Assembly (NCBI GenBank): GCA_940337035.1
Contig: CALNHX010002272.1
Span: 62,001-126,000, forward strand
Direction: 5' to 3'
From: Agriotes lineatus
Taxonomy: Eukaryota > Arthropoda > Insecta > Coleoptera > Elateridae
Length of the DNA stretch: 64,000 bases
Shown in pieces: positions 1 to 11,100 of the stretch (positions within the stretch are counted from its first letter, which is position 1; each line of letters begins with the position of its first letter). Position numbers and translations under genes: made by a program. Under the pieces are notes generated by a model, which saw only the letters and a program-made list of their open reading frames with translations, did no database searches and was not told the origin of the DNA.

Positions 1-609
1 AAAATTTTTAATTTTTTTAAAGTAATTGCGGAAAATGCGATTACTAACAAAGAGAGCAATACATTACCAAAAGAAGTTGGTTAGAATGTGATTTTCTATC
101 TGAATACAAAATGTTGGACCTGAATTTTGAAAAACATTTAAATTTTTACGTGTTAAACTGAATAAAGAAAATTTTCATTTAGACAACTGTGTAACGGTAC
201 TTGCCCTCTGCTAATTAGGGCTAATGAATTTAACTAATTTTTCCTTCAGGTAGCTTATCAGTCGGAGATGATTTAGTTCAGCCAGATATACACTTGAAGA
301 TTAACAAGCAAACACTAAGATAACTTTAAACAGTTTAATTATAAGATTCAGTATTTACAAACATAGGTATTGTTCTTTAGAAATCAAATAAAATGTATTT
401 TACAATGTGTTTAATCAATTATGTTGGGGACCCGGCTGCTCGTTCCTTGCGTGCTGGCATCCCACTTTGCATCCGTGTCTGGAAGGTCCGAATAGCCGCT
501 TTCTACAGAAATCGCCCGGACGCCACTAACCGCGAAGACGAATTGCCCAAAGTAAGTCGCAGTGGTGCCAACTTCCGGATTCGAATGTCCCCTTCGGCGT
601 TGAAACCGC
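1..609. other. No recognised gene; flank of a decayed LTR
   Basis: The first ~400 bases are AT-rich with no coding signal. From about 420 the composition becomes markedly richer in GC, continuing into the LTR to the right, so some of this may be leader or U5 sequence of that retroelement. Open frames here have no recognisable motif and I treat them as chance. Confidence 0.4.
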
Positions 610-917
610 GTGTAACTGCAAATATAGGTTAATTTCGAATATGTTATATTTTTCGCCTTGCGACTCCGTGCTAGCGGTCTAATTCTCGTGGACACGGTGG
701 AGTGTTTGTGCGACTGGCAGCCGGTGGGAAGTTGTTGACGTTCCGACACCTGGAGGTCCGGTTCGTGGAGGCTACTTCTACAGCTCGCGGCTCCGAGGGT
801 GCTGCAGCTGACAGGTAGCAATTTCGATCGGTAAGTGCAGTCCTATAGTCAAACAGAAATTAAACACAATCTTACAGTGGCCTTCCAGGCCATGCAAACA
901 GAGTGCTGGACGCTGGA

Positions 918-923
918 TTTATT
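918..923 (-). promoter_or_regulatory. Polyadenylation signal AATAAA in LTR
   Basis: AATAAA on the minus strand, ~510 bases downstream of the putative LTR transcription start. This is a plausible end of the R region. Its use is inferred. Confidence 0.35.
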
Positions 924-1032
924 TTGTATCGCCAAATTGACATATGAAACGGCCTGGTTTGTTAAACCCTCGTTTCGAATACGTCGTCCAGGAAATTTTG
1001 GTGCAATCATTTACTAGCGTCCTCCAAGCGAC

Positions 1033-1203
1033 GTTTCAATAATTATTAGTTCGGGATATTTACAAGTGTTAACTTTAAATAGCGAAACGGTTTCAATTAT
1101 TATTAATTCGGGATATTTACAAATGTTAAATTTAAACAACGAAACGGTTTCAATAATTATTAGTTCGGGATATTTACAAGGGTTAAATTTCAACAGCGAA
1201 ACG
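1033..1203. repeat. 57-bp tandem repeat, three copies, inside LTR
   Basis: Three head-to-tail copies start at 1033, 1090 and 1147 with a constant 57-base period. Each begins GTTTCAAT, contains TTCGGGATATTTACAA, and ends in a GCGAAACG- or ACGAAACG-type tail. The copies differ by only a few substitutions. The repeat lies in the putative R/U5 part of the minus-strand LTR. Confidence 0.9.
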
Positions 1204-1451
1204 GTGTCCCATTGGTGAGCGTCGTTTCTTAAAGCTGTTTACTCGGGGAACGAACAATAGCTAGGAACACGGTCTCCAAGACTGGAGGCTTCGGGTTCAA
1301 ACTTAGCTAAGGGAAAATGCTAAGATCGGGACGGGAAAAATTCTCTTTAAACGGTCGGACAGGGTCAGGAAGGGAATGAAGGGAGGGAATGCAAGGATGT
1401 ATGAATGAAGTCTGCGAAGGAAGTCTGCCCCTGAATGCGGACGAGAAACGG

Positions 1452-1459
1452 CTTTTATA
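1452..1459 (-). promoter_or_regulatory. TATA box of LTR promoter
   Basis: TATAAAAG on the minus strand, followed ~20 bases downstream by a TCAGGGG initiator-like sequence. It sits ~230 bases inside the LTR start, as expected for a U3 promoter. Function is inferred from position. Confidence 0.55.
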
Positions 1460-1687
1460 GCTCCTCTTCGTGTTTCGTGCACCAAGCCACCACCTCGGGC
1501 CTTCTAAGTGGGGAGCAGCGCAATACGTAGAGCAGGGATCTCTTGATGACGTAGCCGGCCGCGCGTTCGAAAAATTCGAACTTGTGACGTAGAAATCGCT
1601 AGGCTGGAACGCGCGAATTGATTTTAATTCACAAAAACGCGTTTCGACTGGGCGAATCGTTACAGTACAGGAAATCGAATTTCTACA

Positions 1688-1700
1688 TCCCCTCTTCCAA
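1688..1700 (-). promoter_or_regulatory. Polypurine tract before 3' LTR
   Basis: TTGGAAGAGGGGA on the minus strand abuts the TGTAG start of the LTR. In LTR retroelements this tract primes plus-strand DNA synthesis. The internal 3' sequence of the element would lie at 1701-2120, but no open frame with a recognisable pol or env motif remains there. Confidence 0.6.
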
Positions 1701-2179
1701 ACTTCGACGGTTAATCTACAATTCCCTGCTAGCATACGGGTTCACGGTAACAAGGATTCCGCTTCAGGAGGAAAACTTACTTACTAAGGGGGCACATTAG
1801 TACTAACTACGGCGGCAGGTCATACATACATTCTTACAGATACAACAGATGCTTTTCAGGCGGTTTTACGTTTTACGGATTTCGGAATTCTCGGACTGAA
1901 TTTGGACTGCCGGTGACATCAATAGTTAAGGGCTCTGGTACACTTCTGGACTGATATACTGTAACAGGGTTTGTATATTATTTAAATAACATTTACTGTT
2001 TCGGGCATTTTCAGGTTTTCTGAATACTCGGCTCGGGCGCCATTTTGATCTGTTGGTTCGCCTAGACCTGTTTATACATTTGGGTCTACTCCGTACTGGA
2101 GCGCCATGAAATAATCGCATGAATTGTTCTGGAGATTTTTATTAATGAATTTACTTTACTTTAATTTCACCTCTCGTAT

Positions 2180-3064
2180 GCTCAGATGGGTTCTAGGTAA
2201 ATTGCTTGAATGCAAATTGCTCGAAAGCGAATTGCTCGAAATCAGTTGCTCGGAAGTCAATTGCTCGAATGTGAATTTGCTCGAATTGCAAGTTCCTCGA
2301 CAGCAATTTAGCGATTATCTATTGCTCGAAAAAAAAAGTTGTGAAATAGCCGTAACTCGAATCAGTTAATATCAAATATAAAAAAAACACAAATTACAAA
2401 TTATAACCTTTATTAATAAAAAATAGGTATAGGTATATATTACATTCCGATGATAATCACTTTCGTGTCCCAAGAAAAACCTATTTAACATTATTTGAAA
2501 TAACAACAAATCCATTATCCTGATTATGAATACCCGTAATTACATTCCAATGATAATCACTTTCCTGTTACAAGAACATAATACTGTCTTTGACCACTTA
2601 CTACAAAAGATTTTGAAGATTTTAGTATTGACGCATTATTTAAGACCACATAAATTCGAGCAAAACATTTTCGAGAAATTACGGTTCGAGGAACTTGTAT
2701 TTCGAGTCGTTCTCGGGTTTTTGCGTTACTAACACACGGCGATTGATTTTTATATATATAGAAGATCTTAAACGGCTCTGTACACTATAACGATATATTT
2801 TTCGACTTATGGTGTGTTGTTGACCGCTGACATATTGTTCTATCCGTAATTAGTTCAAACTCTGCTCCCTCTTTAATGCCGAAATAAATTTCCAGATGTT
2901 AAGACCACATAAATTCGAGCAAAACATTTTCGAGAAATTGCGATTCGAGGAACTTGTATTTCGAGAAAAGTTACATTCGAGCAATTTGATTTTCGAGCAA
3001 TTGGTTTCGAGCAATTAATTTCGAGCAATTGCATTCGAGGAATTTGCCGGAGACGGCTCAGATG
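2180..3064. mobile_element. Foldback-like element with 9-bp target duplication
   Basis: The element (2189-3055) is flanked by a perfect 9-bp duplication, GCTCAGATG, at 2180-2188 and 3056-3064. Its left arm is an array of AATTGCTCGAA-type units spaced ~14-18 bases. Its right arm carries the reverse complement, TTCGAGCAATT, in several copies. The interior has a second direct duplication: 2641-2705 and 2899-2962 share TAAGACCACATAAATTCG and the following ~45 bases. Long inverted termini made of short tandem units plus a 9-bp duplication match the architecture of Drosophila Foldback elements (Mutator superfamily). No transposase ORF is visible, so it would be non-autonomous. Confidence 0.7.
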
Positions 3065-5089
3065 CCCATGGGTTCGTTCTCTCAAATTTATAAATACAGC
3101 AATAAACAGTTTAGAAATAAAACTTATAGTGTTTCTAAGTACAAAGTAAATCTTAATTAGTAATGATATGTATATAAAATTATAACATAAAATTTCCTCT
3201 GGTAATCGGGCTAGATCGATACTACTTGGCGATCGGCAACCCATATACACGTCGGTTCTTCAGTGCGCCGGCCGACAAAGTGCGACCTATCTTAGGAGAA
3301 CTACCAGGTTGACGTCGTTGGATTAACAATGCTGTTGCTACAGGTGCGCTAGCATTTTAGTGAGCTTTTAGGTTTACCTTGGTGAAAGCGGTTATTTTTG
3401 GTCAACGTAAAGTAGTGGACATCGGGAGTGGAATTTACGTTAAAAATGTATTCTACTAGACAGGTTCTCGTCACACGGCAGAAATCTGTCAGATCCAAGT
3501 TAGGGGGTAGGTTCCACGAAACGGTTCCCCTTTACAAGGCAAAACTGCGTCAGGTTCAGGTTAGGAGAGTCTCTCTAAGAGACGGGTTTCCGTCACAGGG
3601 CAGAGCTAAGTAAGGAAAGTATTAGGGAAAAGAGCAGGCCACCGAAGTGGATCAGGATTGGAAGTCTCAAGTGTTTGAGGTGGATGCGGAAGTTGCTTTT
3701 ATACGTTTTGGTCCGCATTGTCGGTGCAGACGCTCCAGGAACAATTGAGTGGCAACAGCGCTTTGCTTGCTTGTACAAGTCTTTGCGCACCGCTGGCGCA
3801 CGTCTTCATATCTTCTATTGGAGCGTTAGGGCGATGTAATTGTAGATTGTGGTGGAATAAGCTCCGTACAAATTTCTGGCATAATATTGATGCTTTAGAT
3901 AATTTTCTACTGGCGCTAACGTTACAAAACAATGGACAGACAGCTAGACCTCGCCTCACAAGAATAACTAACATATTGGAACAAAAAGTCTATAGGCCTA
4001 CAAAAAGAAAAAGAAGAAGAGACGTTGGAGTGTAGGTTTATCTTTCCATTGGTCAAATACTTTGTAGATTCTGTACTCATAGAACCTTATTTATTATTTA
4101 GACTTTTTCAATTGCTGCTATTGCATCATCCAATATTATGTTTAATAACTGCAATAATTCTCTTGTTGGGGGTATATTTTAGTTTTTCGGGTTCTAGATA
4201 TTATAAGCTGTATTTAGTTTTTTTTTAACATAAGCGTATGTGATTTGCAGCTGTTTTGTGTTCTTTCTTCACCTGGCTGTAAAGTTCTTGTTTTGTGTAG
4301 TTATGATCTACAGTTTTAGTGATCTGGTATGGTTGCTTTTAACGGCCCTCCAGTATTTTTCCAGTTTAACTTCTTGGGTAGATAAGTATTCTTAGTTTTT
4401 TCTTGATTGCAAGATCTTTACGCATGTTGCTATGTGACTTTGATATTTTGGCTGACAGTTGCTTTTGCTTCTTCAGTATAGCTTCCATGTTGTAATATTT
4501 GCTTATAGTTTTTAGCGGCATTGGATTCGCTGGTGATTCTTCTCGCTTCGGATGGTAAGAATTATTGGTAGTTGTAAGACGTTAATCCTTGATAGTTGTA
4601 GTTATTTGTAGGGCATTGTAATATCAATTGTAGCTAACGAGGAAAACAGGTTCCGTAGAAAGCTGAAAGAAGCTACATACATAGCGCTGGCAGAAGAACC
4701 AAATTGCCAGGCTAGCGCAAAAATAAAGCCCATTTGGATGCCACTACTGCGCAGAGTATTGCAAAAATAGTCTACTGCGCATAGGCTACTGCGCATATAG
4801 CGGTAACATATTGTAGTGACCCTTACAACGTGCTGTATTTATTTACTTTTTAATAAGCTACTATTTCTGATTATTAATTTTCAACACATTGGGCAGTCAT
4901 AAATTTGTTAAGGTCCTCGCTGCAGCGCCTTTAATATGCTATAATCTTCAAGTATAGTTATATTAAACTGTTTTTAAATTAAAAGTTGCCCTTTTATGTA
5001 TAGAATGTAAATAATTCTTATTCGAGATAGCTCCTGAAAATCAGGGGTGGATTCCTTTATCTAGTTAACTGATTTCTGAAAAATTGATG
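3065..5089. other. No defensible gene; possible small GIY-YIG-like remnant
   Basis: Mostly unassigned. 3420-3610 contains several AGGTT/GTCAC-type short reiterations without a clear period. Open frames at 3718-4035 and 4025-4228 have no motif I recognise. The only coding hint is near 4625-4770, described separately. Confidence 0.4.
4625..4770 (+). pseudogene. Possible C-terminal fragment of a Penelope-like GIY-YIG ORF
   Basis: The plus-strand reading contains ENRFRRKLKEATYIAL, followed after ~20 residues by IKPIWMPLL. This resembles the ending of GIY-YIG endonuclease domains in Penelope-like retroelements (an NxxRRKxxEAxxI pattern, then a closing PxWxPLL). The matching upstream GIY-YIG core is not recognisable and stops follow. 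Assignment is from pattern memory only. Confidence 0.3.
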
Positions 5090-6055
5090 TTCTAATGTTT
5101 ATAATCTCATTCGCATAAGTCACAATAACTTATGTCAACCAAATATCAAAATAGATTTGAAATTCAAATGACAAATACTCAATCTTTACAATGGTACACA
5201 ACAATATCGAAACAGTAAGTAATTCTTTCATAAATAGTTCACCTTTTTATTGTCTTTATTTCGTTTTTTAGTTATGACTTTAATAATAAATTCACCCACC
5301 TTTCACTTGGTCCGCACAACGTTTCAGATGCCAATCAAACTGTTCCTCTCTTCCTACTAGTCGACTCAAGCACCTTCCCGCAATGCATGGTCGACAGACA
5401 GACAAGACCTCCTAACCGTCCAACATCAGCAACTCCACCTTTTCTAGAGTACACAGCCAACAGACCAAATTATGCAGACACCTACTTGCTACCGTATCTA
5501 CCAATCTCTTGGAATGTACTTCTTTTACCCGATGATCCTCCTCTAGAAGTCTCAGCAAACAGCTTGACGTAATCCAATTTGATTAATGCAATATGTCAAA
5601 TGGACTTTTCCAATAAACGTGACCCATTATATTTCTCCAATGATTCTGCTATCCATTAGTTTTTAGCACATACTTGTAATCTTCATTAGTTTATGTGTTT
5701 ACTTCTTCTTGTTATTTTAAATTTCCATTCTTCTTTACTGCGTAGATTGTATTATTACCATTTTTATTATTCAACACATTTTATCCATAAAAACAGGGTT
5801 ATTTTTAAATATATTTACTCACACCAAATTCTTTTCCTACATTTTCAATTTTTTTTTCAATAATGGAAACAAAATTTACTTAACGATATCGAATCCCTTT
5901 TTATACACTCTAGTCTTAGTATATTTGATTTAAACCTACTAAATTTCTATTTTATTTGCATTAAGTGTTCGTCATTCGTTTCAAACTGCAATTTTTACGA
6001 TATTATATTATTTTCAAATACATCTGTTTTTCAAATAGCTATTTTCCATTCACTT
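5090..6055 (+). repeat. ~0.95-kb dispersed repeat, copy 1
   Basis: This stretch aligns along its length with 34960-35897 in the same orientation. Shared landmarks include AAGTCACAA, ACAGTAAGTAATT, TTGACGTAATCC, ATAATCTTCATT-type stretches and CAAATAGCTAT at the end. Both copies have small indels and substitutions throughout, so they are old. A short plus-strand frame (5387-5572) has a diverged counterpart in copy 2, but the protein is not conserved enough to call coding. Family unknown to me. Confidence 0.75.
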
Positions 6056-6173
6056 AAAAATTCTCTTTCGCTTTGTAATTACCTAATAACCATTCACATT
6101 CCCATTTTATAGCTGAATAGATCCAAATTATTTTCAACCATTTTAATTCCTTAATCTTTTTTCAATTTGATTC

Positions 6174-6440
6174 TATGGCCGCGCTGGTGGTAAGAGTGAC
6201 AATCTCGTAATCACAGCCATCACTGGTCCCGGGTTCAAACCCCGGGGTAGGCACCGAGTGTACGTCAAAAAGACGTACAAAAATCTGTGCTTCTCAGGAG
6301 GACTGAGCAGGAGTTCATTTACCTGAGGGCGGGAGTAGACCAAAAACTCCTGAAACGTCGTGTAGTAAACACCCGAGACAGTGGAAAAAGTCCGATACAA
6401 CATCTCATTGTAGCTCTTGCTTTGTAATTTCGTAATGATA
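6174..6440 (+). mobile_element. tRNA-derived SINE
   Basis: The start is tRNA-like: an A-box-like stretch at 6181-6200 (GCGCTGGTGGTAAGAGTG) and a strong B-box-like core, CGGGTTCAAACCCCGG, at ~6231-6246, followed by GGTAGGC. A non-tRNA body follows to ~6440, including a perfect short stem (TACGTC AAAAA GACGTA). No target duplication was found, so the right limit is approximate. The region also contains minus-strand open frames that I take to be chance. Confidence 0.65.
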
Positions 6441-7864
6441 TCGAGTCTTTGTAAATATGTTGGAATGTGCATATGTGTAGAAAGATAGAAGACATGATTT
6501 TTGAAAATTTCCATTTAAAGGTCTGTATCATTCCTACAATTTTAAATATGCAAACTTTGCCGTTCTAGCATATGGTCGCCAGAACCAAATCTGACAGTAA
6601 ATTTGTAGATCCACTTAGAAATCTTGTAACGTTTTTTTAGCAATTTCCAGTGCAGCACCATTGTATTTGGTGAGCACAAAATAGGAAGGAGTTTTCGTCG
6701 CATCAAGTTCAGGGAACAGAGGACAGATTCAAAATTTGATATCGTTTTAGTTTAAAAGAATTTATCATCAACCCCCGGTAGGATACATTAAAAAAACATC
6801 CTGCATCGTCGCCCATCTACCGTTTCACAAACAGCCTTCTGAAGAAAGCTCGATGCCCTGTACATCAATCTATCGTTTCGCAATTATTCTGCATGTCAGC
6901 GCAATTCTAGCAAAGCATATCGTCGACAGCGTGTAGGTTCACCCTAATTTCATATAGGTCCTCTTGGAACTACCTTTCTTCATTCTTCTGAGAAAACTCT
7001 GAAAAATCTTCTCTTACATTACGTGTAGAACTAACACTGGTTTCACCCATGGATGCCATTGGAACTGTCAATTTTAGTTCCATTTGCGAACTCGCCTGAA
7101 TCACTTAACTTTTGACGGCTTTCGAGCCCTGGAGATCATCGCCTTGGTTTTCGCATCTGTTAGTTGTCATGTATGAACTGCATTTCAGATAAGTTAAATA
7201 TGGCTTTATTATTTCGTATTGCACGTGTAATTTAGTACTAATTTAAAATATACTAGACTTACGGTTTGCATGTGTAAAGTATCGCCAATTTTAATGTGTT
7301 TATAAGCAAACAGGTTTACCATTATGAAATTAGCTTTGAGGAATACCGCGGTTAATAGGACAGGAACATCTTTAGCTCTCTGCACCAAGTTACTAATTCT
7401 ATTTTTCTTTGCGGAACTGTAAATGTGGGCGAACATCAGATACAATTTGATTGTCGAAGCTCTACTTGCTGCAACGCTGACCCGATTAAATGTGTTTATA
7501 AATGTTATCTTTATAGCTGTCTTACATTTTCTGTATTACTTTTATTTGTAAAGCTCAGTGCAGTTCCGCGTATTTTGAAGTCAAATAAGCTGTATCAGGA
7601 AATAACTAGGTTCCCAATCTCGAAGCTGAGTACAGCACATTTTTTACCATCGCTGAGGATAGCTTGCTAGTGGACTCCCAAATTAATTACTGGTATCAAT
7701 CCCACCAGGTCGCGCCCTAAAATAACAAGAATTACAGTTATTTTGACCATTGCAAGCCTAGCCCAATGAGCAATCTGAATCCCTGGAGCTTGTTATACGT
7801 ATGTCCTAAACGAGAATTTACGGGAAATAATATGCCAAAGCGATTTCGATTTCTTAATACAAAT
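6441..7864. other. No recognised feature
   Basis: AT-rich sequence with short open frames only. Nothing in either strand matches a family I can name. Confidence 0.4.
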
Positions 7865-8111
7865 AGCGATAAGACCTTTTTTTTTTTTTAATTTCCCTAC
7901 CGACTACCGTTGCCCCCCGGAACCGCTTACGCATTACTTCAGGGGGCGCGGGCGTCACTTAAACCTAGCCTTAATTAATTGAAAATCTAGACCGCCCGTG
8001 CCGGGAGTTGAACTCTCAACGCTCCTGCTCGAGCGCTCCATGATTTTCAATGTGACCTCGGCTGCAACGGCAATCGCCGCTCGCCTACCGAGGTCCCCAG
8101 CGATAAGACCT
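7865..8111 (-). mobile_element. tRNA-derived SINE with perfect 13-bp target duplication
   Basis: The SINE (7878-8098) lies on the minus strand between two identical copies of AGCGATAAGACCT (7865-7877 and 8099-8111). At its 3' end is an A-rich tail, seen as a T run just after 7877. The 5' part has a tRNA-like head with an A-box-like GGTAGGCGAGCGGCG and a B-box-like GAGAGTTCAACTCCC. The body is GC-rich relative to its surroundings. Insertion by LINE machinery is implied by the tail and duplication. Confidence 0.85.
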
Positions 8112-11100
8112 AGGTACATCATTAGAACTCTGGCACGGGTACTCCATGGTTACGTAAAAGATCTCCTCCCCCAAAGAAGCGCGGACCCAATCAGTATCTT
8201 AAAATTTATGGCAATTGTCGTTTGGAACAAGATATTCTTCCGAGGGAGTATATGATTAAGGGCTCCCCAATTTCTGCAAAATATTACACCCTTAAAAATT
8301 TGCGTTCGATTATTAAAACGTCCCAATCTTTGGCAAGAAAACTGTCTTTTCTTCATGACTCAAGAATAGCGTTTTACTGACTTGGCAGCTTCCGACCTTT
8401 TACATTTTCGGTTCTTTAAGCGAAACCTTAGAGGTTGTCTATCGCCTTGCAATGGACAATCGGGTAGTGTACTACTTTGATATTCACAAAGAACTTTTTA
8501 CCGTATTAAGTATTTAGAAGACACATGGCTCAAGTATGGCAAAGTTCGGTGGTTATTTTTGGTACATTCAAGTTTTAAAAATATAAAGAGGTGGCGAACT
8601 GCATTTTCTGTAAAAAGTATCAAAACAATTGAGGAGAAAAGCTTTCTTAGAATTAGAAGTGTAAATGTATTTATTCATACTTTTGTCGCATGTAAACTTT
8701 GTAAGGTAAACACTAAATATAGTATTCAGCATAGTTTGTTTCATGTCTGGCCATATTAAAACTTAAAACCAAGTTGAAGACATTAAGTTGCACTTATAAA
8801 GTTTATGTAAATTCTGCGGTTGAGAATTATGCAGCAGACTGTGAGCCTTTGTGCTTGTACAAAGTTTTGCGATAAGGACGATTTTCTGTAATTTAAGTAA
8901 AACAAGCAAATAAACAATATGAACTCGTCGCTGCTAATGAAAACTGACATAATCACGTTTATGACTCTCTGAGCGTTAATTCGCTCCAACTTGACAACAG
9001 AACAAAGGCTTTTGCAAAACATGAAGTGGCGCGATGAATTTTTTGTATTACTGAATAATATCGTGGCTGGCATCAAATTTTCGTACTTCCAGAAACTTCG
9101 TTGCAGGCTGTTGCTAAAGCTGTTCGCTGGCTGCTCAGCTTAACTTGTTTAATTTTCTGGCTTAGTTATCAAACCTTGATGCAGAAAGGGTTTATCTTGG
9201 GGAAACATCAAGTAATTAATATCTTTTGCCGACAAAAAACTGTAGTGAGCCCCGGGCTTACACTTTATTCGGCTTTAATGAAATTTCCGTTGTCTGCTGA
9301 AATTCAAACACGTCTATTTGCAATTAATGTTTAACATGAAATTATTTAGGATTTGCTTTAAAGTTTTTAAAAGACCTTATGCATGTTGAAATAATACTCT
9401 TTAACTTTACATGATTAATTTCGAATAATTTTGGCAGAAAAGTAATGCAGAGCATATACGATTTTTAATAACTATAGCAAGCATTCCAAAATGACAACTA
9501 ATCATAACAGTCTGTAAAGGGGTTTACACGAAACTTCCCTTCCATGAAATACACCAATTTGAAAATAAAAAAATGTTCCGCGTTCCCAAGCGAATGAGAT
9601 TAATATGTCCAGCCAAATTTCTAGTTGGCCGCTCGGGTGCACTGCTTGCAGCCATTGGAATAGCTAAGCCACGACCAAACCGTGCTCGAATTGTACGGAT
9701 TTCTGATGCGTTATAAACCACCATACTAGTCTGTCCTATTTGTGAAGTTAACTCTGTATCTGTTAGGCCTCATTGTAGCCAATAATAAAGTTTGAGCTAC
9801 GTGTAAATGATAACTTTTATCTATTTCGCACTTAAAGCAAAACTAAACAAAATTTATGTTTTTAAGATGCTCACCCTGTATATATTTCTCCAAAATTTTC
9901 TCGGTTTCATATGAGGTAGACATATAATCTGCATGCAAAATATCGTCTTCTTCCTGTTGTGAGTTATACGGCCAACAGACAGGCAGATAAACAGACGGAA
10001 TTGAGAAAACCAGATTTTTGTTCTATTGCATCGAAAATCTATCAAATGCGGCAGCGTTTACTGGAAACTTCCACATTTTTATACTAGTAACTTGTACATT
10101 TCGGCAGTAATAACCATAGCAGCAATAACTAACAACCATTTCCATTGGTGGAAATAAAAATACACACTCCCATTTTGGGGTATGATCATGACCTTCTATA
10201 CTTTTCCGGACTTCTTCAACTAAACTGTCATTTTATAATTATTAAAAACACGCTTTCAAAGCAGTAGAATAAAAAGTTATGTATGCAACCCGCACGAAAA
10301 CGGACTTTTAGACTCGCTGCGCTCGCTTGGCCATAAACTGCGGCTCCTCCAAAAAAGTCCTTAATTTCGTACTTGTAACATAAATAACTACTTCATCATC
10401 TCGGAACCCTTAAACGTAAAGCTCTGAAGACATCTTGGAAGTGATTTTTTCGCGATTACAATACTTTCTTCGTCTTTTAGACAAGGGAAGTAAAAATGAT
10501 GTAACAATTTGTTTACAATGAGTGTTTGTCATTCTCTTAAGCCATCTTTTCAGTTCACTCTGGGGTGGAAGTTACAGCACTACCATATTATGATAGGTTC
10601 TGTTCCTTTTTCTTGGAAAATTGATGAATCTGTTCTACGATTGTTCCCAGATGCAGCTACCGATAAATTTCAGACCTACCACGATCCTCTAACAATATTA
10701 CGTAGTACTTTCTTTTGCAACCCTTAAATAATTAACACGTTGCTTTGCTTTGCTCCAGAGCTGAACACCATATGTCCATATGGTTGTAGTATTTGCTTAT
10801 GTATAGCAGTTTGTTATGTACAGCATGGCTTCCTATGAGTCAACAGATTTTTCTGTATATAATATTTAATTCGACCATTCTTTTCTTTTGCATGCTTCTT
10901 CCAACGAAGCATGGCATCAAGTGTTATACTGTTCGCAACTGGTATCATTGGTTGACTAATAAACTGATAAACATTGGCAATTATTTTGTCGTATGTCGAC
11001 TTGTTCTCAAATAGAGTCCCTGTATATACTAAAGTTGGGACAAGTAGGGTGACTTTTTTTGGAACACAAACCATGGAGTATCTGATTTTTGCCGATTTTA

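Larger units (their letters stand above)
610..1687 (-). mobile_element. LTR of a retrotransposon (minus strand), left edge approximate
   Basis: Read on the minus strand, the LTR begins TGTAGAAATT at 1687, directly after a polypurine tract (1700-1688, GGAAGAGGGGA). That is the signature of a 3' LTR junction. About 230 bases in lies TATAAAAG (1459-1452), followed after ~20 bases by a TCAGGGG initiator-like sequence (near 1434-1428). An AATAAA polyadenylation-type signal sits at 923-918. The segment between promoter and polyA signal contains a 57-bp triplication. The far end is not certain; the edge given is a guess based on a TTACA ending near 610. The order PPT-U3-TATA-R fits Gypsy-type elements, but no coding region remains to fix the clade. 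Confidence 0.6.

Noticed and set aside
411..821. 136-codon minus-strand frame
   Set aside because: It lies at or beyond the LTR edge, lacks any domain motif and overlaps a frame on the other strand. Openness is explained by local GC content.
2192..3050. CRISPR-like spaced short repeats (AATTGCTCGAA)
   Set aside because: Spacing is irregular, units diverge, orientation flips across the element and a 9-bp target duplication encloses it. This is foldback transposon structure in a eukaryotic genome.
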